A stretch of DNA of 64,000 nt, from contig CM060857.1 of NCBI GenBank assembly GCA_030737835.1, positions 14,829,496 through 14,893,495 of the forward strand, in the 5' to 3' direction. Origin of the DNA: Acorus gramineus (lineage: Eukaryota > Streptophyta > Magnoliopsida > Acorales > Acoraceae). Below the pieces are notes generated by a model, which did no database searches, was not told the DNA's origin, and saw nothing but the letters and a program-made list of their open reading frames with translations. Shown piece after piece: positions 36,699 through 51,478 of this stretch (the first letter of the stretch is position 1; each line of letters opens with the position of its first letter). Made by a program: the position numbers and the translations under genes.

Positions 36699-38541
36699 AA
36701 AAGACACAAGGGTTAATTGATGGATGTGGATTTATACGTGTGACACCGGAGACAGGAACACGGGTTGTCCGAGAGGAAGGTGCGCGCGGACATCGATCAT
36801 AAGTTTGTGTTTTATGTCACGGATTAAGCGCGCAAAAGGAGCCTGTTTAGAGGGATCTTTGAAGACAATTTATTTTTGGAGTCACATGAAACCACTTAGA
36901 CATGTACGGCATGTCGGGGAAATTAAGGTAAAATATGGTTGGCTGAGTCCACTTCTTTTTCATCAACCCGCGTGGGAAATTACTCAAACACTTTCTTAGG
37001 ATGTGTATCTTTTGTGTGTTTGTCACTTGTTTTTTTTTTTTTTTTTTATACACTATGGTATTGTAATTGGTGTATATAGGAATGAAGAAATCTTTGACCA
37101 CTTAAAAATCATGTTAGTGCTAAACACAAAAGGTGATGATATTGTTCATCTTTTGTATTAAATTCTTTTTATCCTCTTATATGAGTGTACGCGAGAATAG
37201 AAAAAAAAAGATATTTTTATTATTCTCTAGACACAAATAACAAATAAAAAGTAGTCACGGATAGTTTCATCACTAATACTGTGAGTGCCAGTGCCACTCA
37301 AATATCGGTGAAAATTGTTATATATATATCAAGAAGCCTGATTTCTATGCGCAATGTATTGTTGCCGCCTCCTCAGGGTCGGACGGGGTCAAGCTTTGTA
37401 TATTAACATTTATATCTTTAATGTGATGCTATTTTCAGGGTATATATCTTTGTGTATTGACATTTCTATCTTTAAACTATTATAAAATGAGATTGGATGT
37501 AACATTATATTATCCTTTTTATTTTTGTTGTAACCCGGTATAGACTGCGATTGGAGCTGCATAAAGGGTTGGACATATCATTTTTATGTGTTTAAACAGT
37601 GTTCCATAGTATAGTGGTACTTAAATTAAAACTAGCCAAACTCAAAAAAATAAATAAATCTTGGGTGTGAGTGAAATTAAAGGATTTGAGAGGGGCCATT
37701 GGGTCATGAGGGTGGTGTTCATGGAGAGATGCACAAATGCTTTTTTATCTTCTTAAACCTATTTCCTAGGCACCCCCCCCCCCCCCCCCACATGGTTAAT
37801 TAGTTCTCTTGAATCGCTCAACGTACCCAAATTTAAATGTCCCCATACATTCAATTTTATTATCTGGCTCTTGTTAACTTAATGTAATGTTCATAGACGA
37901 GAATTCACCATTGTGGAACATAATTAGCCACAAGTATAATACACACATAACTATGCATTGTTGGAAGTCCAAGGTATTGGTTCATGTATTTTGTGAGTGT
38001 GTTGTCCATCATATGCTACATGATTTGTATGAGTATTTCTGACAATATCATAAGTTTGACAGTTTTTATCACAAGTTAATCTCTTACGCAAACTGATCAA
38101 ATTTAAATGGATCTGAGCTTAATTGGATCTCATCTCATATTAGATACAAATACAATTGAGTAGAATGCATTGTTGGAAGTTCAAGGTATGGGTTCATGTA
38201 ATTTGTGTATGTCTGTTGTGGATCATATGGTACGTTGATGTTGTAAAATATTAATTATGTCACTCATCTCAATGGATGCATGAGATTTCATTTGGATGGA
38301 TTTTTATTGGTAAAGGCTAGAAGGAGGAGATACAATTAATATGGTTTTAAGGACTATTAAATTCATAAAGCTCACATGTAGACACGATGCAATGATTTGC
38401 CATTAAGAGATGGATTTGGTTTTCTAACGCTTCAAGAAATAAATTATACAAGGAAAAAATATCGGAGTTATGACTTAATAGCTCAGATTTTATAAAATTG
38501 ATTTTGGATAGAGTATCTTATAGGAAGTTGAATTTTTTTTT
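36699..38541. other. Intergenic, no gene seen
   Basis: Spacer with a T run near 37030, a C run near 37770, and no supported gene. Two similar phrases (gcattgttggaagtccaagg near 37957 and gcattgttggaagttcaagg near 38168) mark a small local duplication. Confidence 0.3.
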
Positions 38542-39494
38542 GGTTAAAGACATCTAAGTCCCTACAAATATGGAAAAACCCATATAATTCCCTACTAAAA
38601 TTAGGACAGACGTACGAGTCCTGAAAACTCAAAAAAACACAATTATCATCCATAAGTTAAATTTCCATCTAAATGTAATGGAATATTCCTAGAATATTCC
38701 ATCACATATAATTGTGTAGACATTGAAGCCTTATAAACAGTCATAAAGACAAATTAGTCCCTGCAAAAGATAAAATTGCCCCTAAAAGACTTTTACATTA
38801 AATTGTGTATATATTGTAGTCCTTATAAATAATCATAAAGACAAATTAGTCCCCGCAAAAGATAAAATTGCCCTTGAAAGACTTTTACATATAATTGAAT
38901 AGACATTACAGTCTTTATAAACAATTGTAAAGACAAATTGGTCTATCTAAAAGACAAAAATACCCTTGAAGGATTTTTACATTTAATTGTGTAGACATTG
39001 CAATTTAAAAATTAAATACCCTCTAAAATACTGCAATTTCTACACAATTAAATGTAAAATTCTTCAGGGGCATTTTTGTATTTTACATGTACCAATTTGT
39101 CTTTACGATTATTTATAAGGACTGTAATGTCTATCCAATTAAATGTAAAAATCTTTCAGGGGCAATTTTATCTTTTGCAAGGACTAATTTGTCTTTATGA
39201 TTATTTACATGAACTGCAATGTGTACACAATTTAATGTAAAAGTCTTTCAGGGGTAATTTTATCTTTTGCAAGGACTAATTTATCTTTATGACTGTTTAT
39301 AAGGACTTCAATGTCAACACAATTATATGTGACAGAATATTCTGAGAATATTCCATTAAGTTTGGATGAAAATTTAACTCAGGGATGATAATTGGGCTTT
39401 TCTGAGTTTTCAGGGACTCGTACGTCTGTCCTAATTTTAGTAGAGACTTATATGGGTTTTCCCATGTTTGTAAAGACTTAAATGTCTTTAATCC
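38542..39494. mobile_element. ~0.95 kb foldback element, copy 2
   Basis: It begins ggttaaagacatctaagtcc and ends with the complement (...aatgtctttaatcc). The arms carry the same ~110-bp units as 10777-11741. Nine Ts abut each side (38533-38541 and 39495-39503), compatible with a 9-bp target duplication as made by Mutator-like elements, though homopolymers are weak evidence. No ORF. Confidence 0.8.
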
Positions 39495-41890
39495 TTTTTT
39501 TTTATTTCAACCAATTTACAAATTCTAGGGCGGTGTGTGGGAACCACTTATTTAAATGATAAGTGGTATTTGTTAAATCAGTTATTAAATTAGTTGATTT
39601 ATTTAGTTAAATATTCTTAATTATTTTGATATGTGAAAATTATTTACTTATTTTTTATAGTATTCCTTCACTTCTTAAAATAAGAAGATTATTAAACACC
39701 AATCGCTTAAACTTAAGCACCCAAATATATAATTTAGTTTCCAAATTACCAAGCATCACCTTACTTTAAAGGCAAATTTTTGGACTTGTAAACACATATT
39801 GAATTTCAGGATACTACTATCATTATCATAATATTCCAAATCAGATTCAAATCTTTAACATATATAAAAGGTAAGCCAATAGTTTTGAAGACCAAAGATT
39901 TAATGATAATAACTGATTTATACAATATACACCCAACTTTATAGTATAATTATCTTTTTGAGTTTTTTACTAAACCTTTTAAACAGTTTTAACTATTACA
40001 AAGTATTCAAAGAGTTGGCTCAGTTTTACTCCTATTAGATGGGATAAGAGTTAACAAGAAATAAAAGAACAAAAATATCATTAGAACTCCATATGGGAAG
40101 CTTGACCCAATATTTGACCCCTCCATTGATCTATTTTTATATGTCTACTAATAAATAAAGAACCTCAAATGATTGGATTGAACCCCCAACCCGAGCTTTG
40201 AATAAGATAATCACTTGATGATTGTTGATGGGCATTTCATTCTCAGCTTTACTGTTCAAACATCACATGATCAAAAGAGTCCCTGACTCAACAAAGATTC
40301 TCTCTTCCTCCTCTCCAAAGGTAACTATATCATGTCATGCTTCATTGACCAAATCAAATGCAAGAGTGGGTTTGGCTTTGAACAGTAGCAACACATGAGA
40401 CCACATGGACTCCTATTTTATATGTGTTCTGCATATTGAGCTCATGAAGATAAATAAGGGACTTCAATCATGGATTAACAAGGGCTGGGTAACATGCGCC
40501 TTCCGACCAGTCAATACAATTCAATAAATATCTCCAACTGACAATACATTACTTCCATCATTGGAGGTAGTTAGGAGGTTGTGAGGGTACCAACTGAATT
40601 TAGACTAGTTAGTTAGTGGCAGCTTCTACGTGGTGTTTATTTAGACACAAATGATGGTCAACATAAGAGTATTCATGTGCCCTTTGTGGCATCTGAGAAT
40701 GACTCACATGCAAGCAGCAAAACAAAAATATAAATGGAATACATAAATAAATAAACTGACTATAAATAATCAAGTCTCCGGTTTCACTGTTTAATGGGTT
40801 TGTTTTAGATGTAAAATTGATGTGTTTAGCTAGATGGGATCTCCTCAAACATGGGATTGAAATGCCACAAAATGCTAATGTGTGATGACCAAAAACACAA
40901 GTTGCATTCAATCATGTTTTTAACTCTAACTTTTAGCCCTACCCCTTTGTCAGAGGTCATTTACATTTATATAGAATTTCATTCTTTACTATATGACCTC
41001 CGACAAAATACATATGATCCAGAGACTGTATCAAATCCCATAGTGACAAACACGTGTGCTAACACTTGCCAATCTCTCATTGGAGAACGACAAAACTTTG
41101 AAATCCAATCATGAAGTAACAAGAACTGAAGAGATCCAACCCCGAATAAGAACCAGCTAACCCTAATTGGATCCATCCCATGTTTTGTTGAAAATGCTTT
41201 GTTTTCTTTTCTCATGATAATTTTTCTTTTTCTTTCTTTTTTTGGCAAATATTCCCCTGAAGAAACCCTTGCCCTGTATCTGGAAATTTCTGTCCAAAAC
41301 ACGAATGCCAAAAATCTCTGTCCAACACAAAATATGGTGTCAGAAGATCATTTGATGTAGAAGGTTGATTTGCAGATATTTGGAAGATAAAAGGATAAAG
41401 AGAGCTCCACTAAAAACTTCAAATGGGATCATTCTCCAAAAGAAAAATTCTTCTTTGGGGTAACAACTGCTCCATATATGTGTTCTTGATTATAACAGAC
41501 GTACAACATTTTCATTTTTGATCAGGGCAAGTGCTACCTGACCAGGCAGATATACAACATTGCCTTGTATTAAAGGCAGGCCCCACTAAAAATACAGGGA
41601 CACGCATGCGTAACTATAGAGGGGTAATGAAGGTAGGGGCCTGTGATAATTACTATTACTTTTATGGGGCAACATAAAAAATTTATGTTCCAAGTGGAGC
41701 AGTGTGTGGATTATGCATATACAAGTGGCTATTGAATTAAGCATAAATATTTTGGTGCATGCAATACCAGGAAAAATTTGGCCACGGCAGTTGAACTTGC
41801 TCCCATCATACACCAGTTGTTGTATCTGAAGTCAAAATTGGAGACCCTGATAGATCAATGGAAATACTTGACACCGACCTTGAACCAGAA
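39495..41890. other. Intergenic downstream of the DENN gene
   Basis: No gene supported. Short frames at 40609-41311 and 41586-41813 have no domain. The DENN 3' UTR and polyadenylation site should lie just left of 41891. Confidence 0.35.
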
Positions 41891-44800
41891 TTACTCGTTC
41901 TCATATCTCTTCAGTCGAGAATCCGATAGGACAGAGAACATTTGAGTGTCCACAAATAGCTGCAATAGCAACCATGATTCATAATGAGCAATTATCAGAT
42001 GTGCATGAACCACACAGGAATGCTAATGCAGAGTTTTAGGGGGATTTTCTAAATCTTTGTATTAGTAATCTTATTGGTTAACCTTTTCAATCAGAGTCAA
42101 GGTGCAAGATCATCATAACACGTTCTTCTTGGGGAACTGCCACTCATATGCTACATGCAATAGATACACACACAATATTCATGTTGATCAAACATGTGAT
42201 AATGCACCAACATCCTCAACAAGAAAAATCAATCAACATATAAAGCTCCTAGCTAGTCATGCGGGCATTCATGGTGTGCAGTACACAATAGTCCTGCATT
42301 TGACAGTAGAGAGTATATGTAGATGATGACTTACAATACAACAACATGTTCAAAAAGAAAAACCACCAAACTCTACTCCTTTGATCCCAAATTTCCAACA
42401 GTGGAGGTTACCAACATATTTACCATCGATGAAAATGAGTGAAAATATACACGGGATGATCAAAATCAACAATATAATCACAATGTCATGGTCCATCCAC
42501 TATTAGTAGACCACATATCATGTCAATCCTGGCATGATATACTGGCAGTCATAGGAAAATCTCTCTCAATGCCAACATTGTTGCTGATTTGTCCAAACAT
42601 TCAGAGCCATGACCTATTTAAGTTTTCTATACCATATAAATCATTTTCTAGTTTCCTCACGAAGCATTCATGTATTTGAATTGAGGAGGAATTATTTAAT
42701 AAAATTGTTTATTGAAACCAAACTGTTTTAAGTGTCACAATATTTTTTTTTGGTAAAGTTGTCACAATGAAGCACAACAATTTCTCTCTCTGACTGTTGT
42801 TTTGTTGTCTCTAATCTTCTTCAAAGCAAGTTTTTTTAAAATTCTCCGATTGATTTATGATGTTTATGATTTTATTTATTAGGAATGAATATTACGAGAA
42901 TATGTAAAACTGCTTCAAAGAACTAATTTCTGTCTGTTGATGTAATCTTTTATTCCATATTATATGCAACAACACTATCACTATAGTATCAAACGTTGGT
43001 CTATTCTTGTAAATGTTCCTCTTACAAACTTCAAATGATGATCCAATATAGGGATGAGGGTAGGAATAGGATTGTTTGGGGACACGTTCACAAATGAACA
43101 TCAACATGATGGGAATTTATCTTTTCTTTCTTATTTCCCCTTTTCCTGTTTTTTGGGACGTGTTTGTGTGTGATGGGAATTTACCCTTTCTTTTTTATTT
43201 TCTCATTAGTTGGCAGGTATTTTTTTATAAAAAATTCGGTGGCTCCTATACACATTTGGCATGGCAGGGTTTGATCCCCTGACCTCGTGTCCGAAGACAG
43301 GGGATGCTAACCGGCTAACTGAAGCTCAGTTTGCTTAGGTGGCAGGTGTTTATTGTACAAACATAACAGTTTACATTATTTATTTATCAGACTCCTTTCA
43401 ATCTTGTTGCCCATTTGACTCAGCCCATTCATTTATTGAAAAAGAATGTGGCTCATAAACAGCATTTAAAGACCTGTCAGAATCCATAAAATTTAACAGC
43501 TCTTATCCTGGTGGAAACATATCAAAAGAAGAAAACATTTAATGAGATTAAAAACAAAAATGCAACTATTGGGAAGTGTATGATGAAGAAAGAATGCAAT
43601 AAAAGTACCTTGATAAAAGGTCTGTCCCTGCTGGGAAATGAATCAATAAAGCTCTCCTTAAGAAGCATAGATACCTGACAATCAATCAAAACAAAGACTC
43701 ATTAGTGTTAAAAAGACATCTTAATAGGTAGTCGCGAGTCTTCAAAATAACTTATTCTTACCTTGTCATTGTTCGATTGGACACTAGTTATCGTATAAAA
43801 TCGCAACTCTGAACAAAGAGATTCCAAATAGCATCTCATGACATTTAAGAACTGGCTGGCAGCTTCTGCCTGCAACAACGGTTATATTGAATTTGGTCAT
43901 TCAAAAGATGAAAATGGTTGAGGAGAGAAATGTAACAAATTTATCATATATGCACAGTGGAACAAAGATCCCAATGCTATTCAGGAGAAAAAACATCCGG
44001 GTAAGCAGAACCAACTTGTCACATTTGCGCGAGAGTTAGGAGGGTTGTCGTTGTAAATGGGAAGTTTGTATTTGAGAACTAATTTTGTTCAGGATTAACC
44101 TCAAGTCGGATCTTCAAACAAGATATTGTTGTATTATAACACTTTGGGCTCTTAATGTAATTAGGGTAGGATGCAAGAAAAAATGTGCATAAAAGGAAAA
44201 GGGCCAATACTGTCTAATGGGTCAAGAAGTTAGACGATGGACCACAACAGCCAGCAAGTTATGTTAGACGTAAGTTTCATCAGTGAAGCAGGTACTTTTT
44301 AGGAACTAATATACAAACAGAAGCAAAGAAAGAAGAAGAGACGTTGTCCAAACACCGAATTCATATGAGAAACCTGTTGCTGGGAATTCAAATTCCCAGC
44401 TAACTAATCCAGTGTCTCTGTACAGAGTCTATTAGGGCTACTCTCATATACCACTCCATAAATATTTTTATAATATTGATTAAAATAAAATAAAATAACC
44501 TGGAGATTATTGATGACCGCACAACCAACAATTCATTTTTTTCTTTCAATGTCATAAACATATTTTATTGACCCAATATTATCCAAGATAACACAAAAAA
44601 GAAAAAACACGAGGGAACAACACATATCTTTGAAGAGTACAGAATGTATACTACTGCTTTCTAGGATGGACTTCTCCATGTACATGCTAATGGCTTGATG
44701 AGCAATCAACACTTGCCTTATGACTAACTACATTTTGTCACACAGATGTTCCATCATATTACATAGAATAGATTTTAAAAAATTAAAAAAAATACTAAAG

Positions 44801-47800
44801 AAAGTATTGCAATAAAAAACAGCCTGGTATTGTTGAGTTTTATGTCTTGCATGTTGATTTTAAGATATCAAGGAAGAACTGCAACATAAGAGTTGCTCCA
44901 TGATTGAAATATTGTTTGCCACTACGAATAGAAACGTAGGCGAGCTAATGGAAGTGCCCCCATAAATGTAAACCGATATCTTCTTTTGGTTTTTTTGCAC
45001 ATATATTCGCACATGTAATGGTAGTTCTATTATTCATGTGTTATGTGTGGGGGCATTGAGGTTATGTATCTAGGCGCCAGATATACTCCTTTGTGAGTTA
45101 GAGTTTCTCATAACATTGAGAGGTAGCCCTAGAGCATTCAGAGAGAGTCAGGTTTGTAATCCCTTATAGAGTCTCAAATCCAGAAAAACAATGAACGGTT
45201 CTCTCTAACCTCTATGTGGACATAGGCAATCATTTGTCGAACCACGCAAATATCTTCTCGTGTGATTGTGTGTGCTTTCTTCTTCTCTACTACGATTCAA
45301 ATGACTATTTTTCAACATATATTTCTATCTATTCTTCAAAGGAATGCAATATAAATTATAAAAATAAAAAGACATCAAGCATGATTTCACTCGAAACTGA
45401 GAATCTATTTAAAAGAGCACAAAAAATAAAACAGAAAAGCAAGGCACATCTGTTAAAAAGAGAGGACTGAGTAGTGACCTGAACTTCACTGCATTTGTAT
45501 ACAGGATGCCTTTTGGCGATTAAATTTTCACATGAAAGCCTAGCATGGATTGGGCCCAGTTGGGAGATGAGTTCTCTATGATGAGGAAGAGATGGCAACG
45601 AACATGTCTTCACCTGAGACAGTAGGTATGTACCGGAAAAGGAAACATTTATTGTTCAATACTACTGTGACAAAGGTTATCCATAGCACACGTGAATAAA
45701 AAAAATCAATCATAATAATAACATAAGAGCCATCACATAATAGGCCCTGTTAAAGGAACAAATAAAAGATATGTGCATAGGACCCAAGTATAATCAATCT
45801 TACACAATTATCATGCACTTAATTCCAGATAAGAAAAATAATGCCAGTTGATACAATGGTGCTCCGTAATGGGAACAAGACAACCTACATGCCTCAAGTC
45901 TAAATGAATTTCCCAGTAAATATAATTAACTATGAGGCAACTCTATATTTTTCGCATGTATAATTCCAATAGAAAGTTTCCGGATAAAAGGGATTCTTTT
46001 CTTTTTTTTTGTTTTTTGGAGGAAAGGTAGAAGTATACCACCAAATTTTATTAAGCAGGGATATAAAAATATTCTTACGGTAAGAAAACCACTAGAAAAC
46101 AGAAACCTTTTTTTCCGCTAAAGGGTGTCAAAAATCAACAATTGCACATTGCCAAACGCCCAATAACTTCCAATATTCTCTAATTAAGGAAATATTCTCA
46201 CTTCACGCATATTTTGTTGCAACACCTATCCTCGGTATCAGATGATATCTTACTATTAGCTCTTTCCTCGTAATACATCATTCTTTGTTATTCTTGAGAA
46301 TATTCCCAGTTCCTACTCTTTCTATCATTTCACACATCAACACCAACTAGACAATCACCATCAACCAAAACCCAAATCTGAATAACACACCAAAAAAAAG
46401 CATTTACAAGAATCGCAACCACCAACACTGGTCATAAACTAGTCTACCTGCTTGTGGCGAACCATCAACCAGAATGCCAAAACTAAATCACTAACCTGGT
46501 CTTCGTCAACATTAATGCGTACAAGGTTAGAAGATTTAATCTTCATATCAGCTGGTTTATGTTGTAAGCCAACCTACAAATAAATAAAATATAAGTTGTC
46601 ATAAAAGGTAGCATCATGTAGAATGATTATCCAGAATGTCATAGAGCTACAACCAATATAGTTATCAAATAAATTTGTATGCAACAATGAAACAACAAGC
46701 CTGGACCATTGAAATGTAGTACACTATGGAGCACATCTCAAATAAATTAACAAGAATCCAAAATTATTGACGTAGTTTTATTACTGGAGTTGACCATCTA
46801 GAGATTGACCCAAATTCCTAGAAGCCAGTTAGTGGGCAGAAGTGTAAACTGCCACACGATCATTCACTAATACAATTGAAGGGTAAATACATACTGATTA
46901 TGCACTTTAAACTCATGTAACCAATGGGCAACTCCTTTGTTTTCCCTGGACTTGAAAGGTGTCTAAATGAGAAGGTAAAAAGACACACTTATACAGGGTC
47001 TACAATCATCTCAGCAGCATAATCAACCATAGAACCAAATTGGAACACAGTCCAAGCACAATAGATCTTGTGCAGAGTAATATTATGTCTCAGGAGTCTA
47101 GAGTGAGACTTTCCTCAATATATACAACAATATCAAATAGCACTTCGAAGAGTATGACTAAATATTTCTATGATATCAAAGGATACTTTTTCTTTAAAAA
47201 AAAGTTGGCACAAGATGCACATTGATTGATCATTATATGACAAGAAAATTGGCCACAGGATATAGTGCTCATGTCAGCTAAGCATGAAACTAAGCATTGC
47301 CTTTACGTCAAAGAAAATTAGTTCATTTCAATCTACAGTTTATATAGCAACATGAGAGTTCCAGTGATAACTCATAATCAAAGCTAAATTTTGCAATTGA
47401 AATATTTGGAATACTTCTCAAGGATTCTCCCCAAGCAAAATTCACACAGAAAGGAGTATAAGAACCCACAATGAATGGAACTGGAGCATCAAGAAAATCA
47501 AGCATCTTTCTTGGTAGAACCTGAAACAAATCAAGATACGTCTTAATGTGATTTGAACTTTGTTGTGATCAGAACTGCATGAAGATGCATGAATACCATA
47601 AAATTCAAGATATCCAATATTTCAGCATCAACAAGCTATGCGTAAGATAAATGAAATTAAAGGGCTGATGCAAAAAGGAGGTGGAACTCTATGACAGGAA
47701 AAAAAACAATTTCACAAGATCTTTTCCATGTGATATTAGAAACCGTGTCAATCAGTGATAAAATTATCTAATCACTGAGGCTGTTCCTCTGTCACACAAC

Positions 47801-50800
47801 TACAGCATACATAAGAATCAATATATGATATATTAAAATTCAGAACTACTGCATGATACTAGGATAGTTTTCTATCAACAAATATTATGACTTCATTAAT
47901 AAGTTCCAGCATGAATCAATCTTGTGGAGAACAGAGTTCAGAATGTTCACCTCAGATATAAGAAATAGATATCCCATACATAGAAGTTGAGCAAACAAAT
48001 GTCAACAACTATTAAGAGATATGATCCAATAGGCCCAAATATCATATATATATATATGATCTCAAGGGAATTGCTAAAGCATGCAGTGAATCTTCATGTG
48101 TCCATAAAGTTGATATGAATCAACCAGGCCCAGAGGGCCAATCACTAAATAAAAGACCTCAGAACAAAATCTGAAGTTCAGTGTGACTTGCCTTATTGCT
48201 TATAATAAAATTTATGATATGTGACATTCATCATATGGTAGGATGCAGAGGATTGGAAAATATTCATCAACTCATACTTACAGGAAGCAATAGACTCTGC
48301 CATTCAAATGGACGAATCATAGGAATGATTGACAAGACAATAGCTGATAGGACCCCCTGCAAGCATTGAAGATGTAAGAATACAAAAGAATTAAGTGGAA
48401 TAGTAGTAAAATGAAATTGAAAATTATTGTTGAATGCATTGCTATGAAGATGGTAACAATGAATTATAAATCATATTTTAATTACAAACAACCATACAAC
48501 GCACCAAATTTGGGCATATGACAACTAGCTGCTTTTCCAATAATGCTCCAGCAATCAGTGTCAGAACCTGAAAGATATATATGCTTATCAGCCTATGACT
48601 TTCATAATGTTTCAAGTGTTCAAGTACAATTACAAAACCTATGTACTCAACTATTTTCCACAAAACATGGAAACAGAACATAACCTAACAAATAACAACT
48701 ATCATATTTAACTTGTAATGCTATATCCCTAGAAAAATAAAAAAAACGGTTTTCCGAAAACTGTGAACCTATTGAATATTATTGACAAGACCAATCACAA
48801 AAGATCAGCATCTAAGTTATTCTCTCAAAGAATTACCATTACAATATGTAATCAATCAAGAGTGAACTGCTAGAAAGAGCATTACGCTTTCAAGAGAAAG
48901 AGCACGACAAATTGTTGCAGTGGTCCATATGGATAAAGCAAGGGCTTCCTCAGCAGCTGCTAACCTTCCATTAACCTTAACAAAATGTGATTTTTCAGGC
49001 AGTACACTAGCAAAGAGAAACAGTAACATATATAATTTCCAGAAACATGCCTCTTACCTCATTTACTTCTAGTGAAGATTCACAAATTTCTGCATCAGTG
49101 AAACCTCCCACTGAGCACAGAGCAGGTATACTGGGGCGGCTGTACTTGATTGGCTGCAAATGCTCCAGGGGTTGAAAAACTGTTTCACTCTCCCGCTGTG
49201 GCAAGGGTAAATTATGATAACCACAAATTATCTGCAGAAGTTCATTTTTGTGCACCTATCACATACAACTTAAGCTTCATTACAAAAAAGCTATGTGAAT
49301 ATCATGTACAACTGCAGCAATACCCAACATGACATAGGACCTAGCTCACCTTAGCCCATTCCATTACTTTTTCATCCCCAACATACTTTTCATGCTTAAA
49401 AGTGGCTTCATCAATTTCTTCATCATCCAATCCCATGCTTCTTACTGAACTGTCCAAAGTCATTCACGCAGATAGTCAATTAATATACAAGTGTGCCAGA
49501 ACCAAGAAAACAAAAGCTACCCACATATCCAGATATCATATACATAGCTTGGTATAAATTAACAGCATCAATAAAGGAACATGAAAACGAATGAATGATG
49601 ACCATACACTGATTCCAAACTTTTAAATTGCTCCGATATGTGACCATACAAGAATGGAAGAGATGAGGATTCTGGTGAAGCTTGACCATTCTCAACTGAG
49701 CCATTCATTCTTTCAGAACTATCAGACAATGATTCTGAGGTCTCCGAAACATGATCATCAAAATATTGCAAGTTTTTTCTTGGAAATTTCTCCAGCTCTC
49801 TGACATGACTAAAATCAGATGCATCACTTGTAGATATGCTTTCAGGGGATTGAGGTTCTGATGCCCTGATGGATGGAGTTTCATAGTCTGATAAAGGGCT
49901 GGCAGGAATTGTTACAAGGCCTATTACACTGTTAACTGGTATTGCAGAAGCCATCCAATTGGGAGAGCGTCCACCCTCAGGGGACTCGAAATTCTCATCG
50001 TCATCACGAAATCTAGGCTCTTGTGAAATATCAGCTGTGAGGGTCACTTCACTAACAAACTGTGTTATCCTATTCAGACGCTCCTGTGCAATTATACTGT
50101 ATCCAAAACAAACTTCGATAAATAGAAGAAAAAAATTGAAGAAATAAATATAACATACTAGTAAACATAAAAAATGCTATCACAGAGTACATAAAAAAAA
50201 ATCATGTAAAATACTCAATTTCAAATTCTGATGTTAACCTGTTTAACATTTCATAGTGCAGTTCGAAAAAGGGAACCTTTGTAAGAATGCAATAACAACG
50301 AGGTGCAGCAACCAAGTAACGGCTGCATCTGCTAGGCGGTTGAGACATTGGTGACATGTAACCCAGAATACCAGGTGGCCTCTGAACTAGTTCTTGAACA
50401 TGTAAGCAAACACCATATAATGTTGCATTGTCTGCCACCTGATAAAAATAACTATTAGTTATTCGGCATTCTTTGCTATTATCTACCTAGGTTCACACAT
50501 ATTTAGTAAGCCTTAAAAAAAAGCACATTGCTAACCTTCAAACGGAAGATAAAAGAGAAGTCATCACAGGCTAAATGTTCCTGCATGGATGGTGAAGTTA
50601 CCATTTAGATGCAGAGCTGCACCAGTTTAAGTTAACTAAAAATTTGAAATAGTAAACATCTACTAAGTACTTGGCAAACTTTACTGCTCTGATAACAGAT
50701 CCACAAAAAATGAGCAAGCCAAAAATCATAGCAAAAACAACAATCTCCAATGCATGCAATATATATATATATATATGAACAGAAGTTCCTAGTATCAATT

Positions 50801-51444
50801 GAACAAAAAAAAATCCAACAATATTTCAGCAAAATCATGAACTTACTTGAAAAACTTTACTGCTCTGATACAGATTCACAAAAAATGAGCAAGCCAAAAA
50901 TCATAGCAAAAATAACAATCTCCAATGCATGCAACATATATATATGTATGAACAGAAGTTCCTAGTATCAATTGAACAAAAAAAAAAATCCAACAATATT
51001 TCAGCAAAATTATGAACTGATTCAAAACTTCCCCTTACATCAAAACTTTATCCGTCCTCACACTTTCATAACCTTCCATATCTCCTCTCAATTATCTCGA
51101 TCTCCCACCCTGGTATAAACACACACTAGCAGGGGTGGAATTTGAACACTGGCATCCTCTTTGGAGGTGCATAATGCTTACCAGCTAATCAAAGCTCGGT
51201 TCACAAGATATTAGGTGCATTTAACTGACAACATTATCACAACACACTCACCCTTGTCGACTTAACAGGTCATCTTCTCTTCCTGCACTACAATTACATA
51301 ATAATCAGTTGACAATGCTAATACACTTCAATGTTAATCAAAGTGCTAAAAAGCGAAGTTCAAAGTATATGGAGAGAGGAATTAGGACAGGTGTGAAGAA
51401 GAAGAGAATGGGAAGGGATTAAACAAGGCACTGTTGTGTAATGC

Positions 51445-51478
<34 letters not shown>

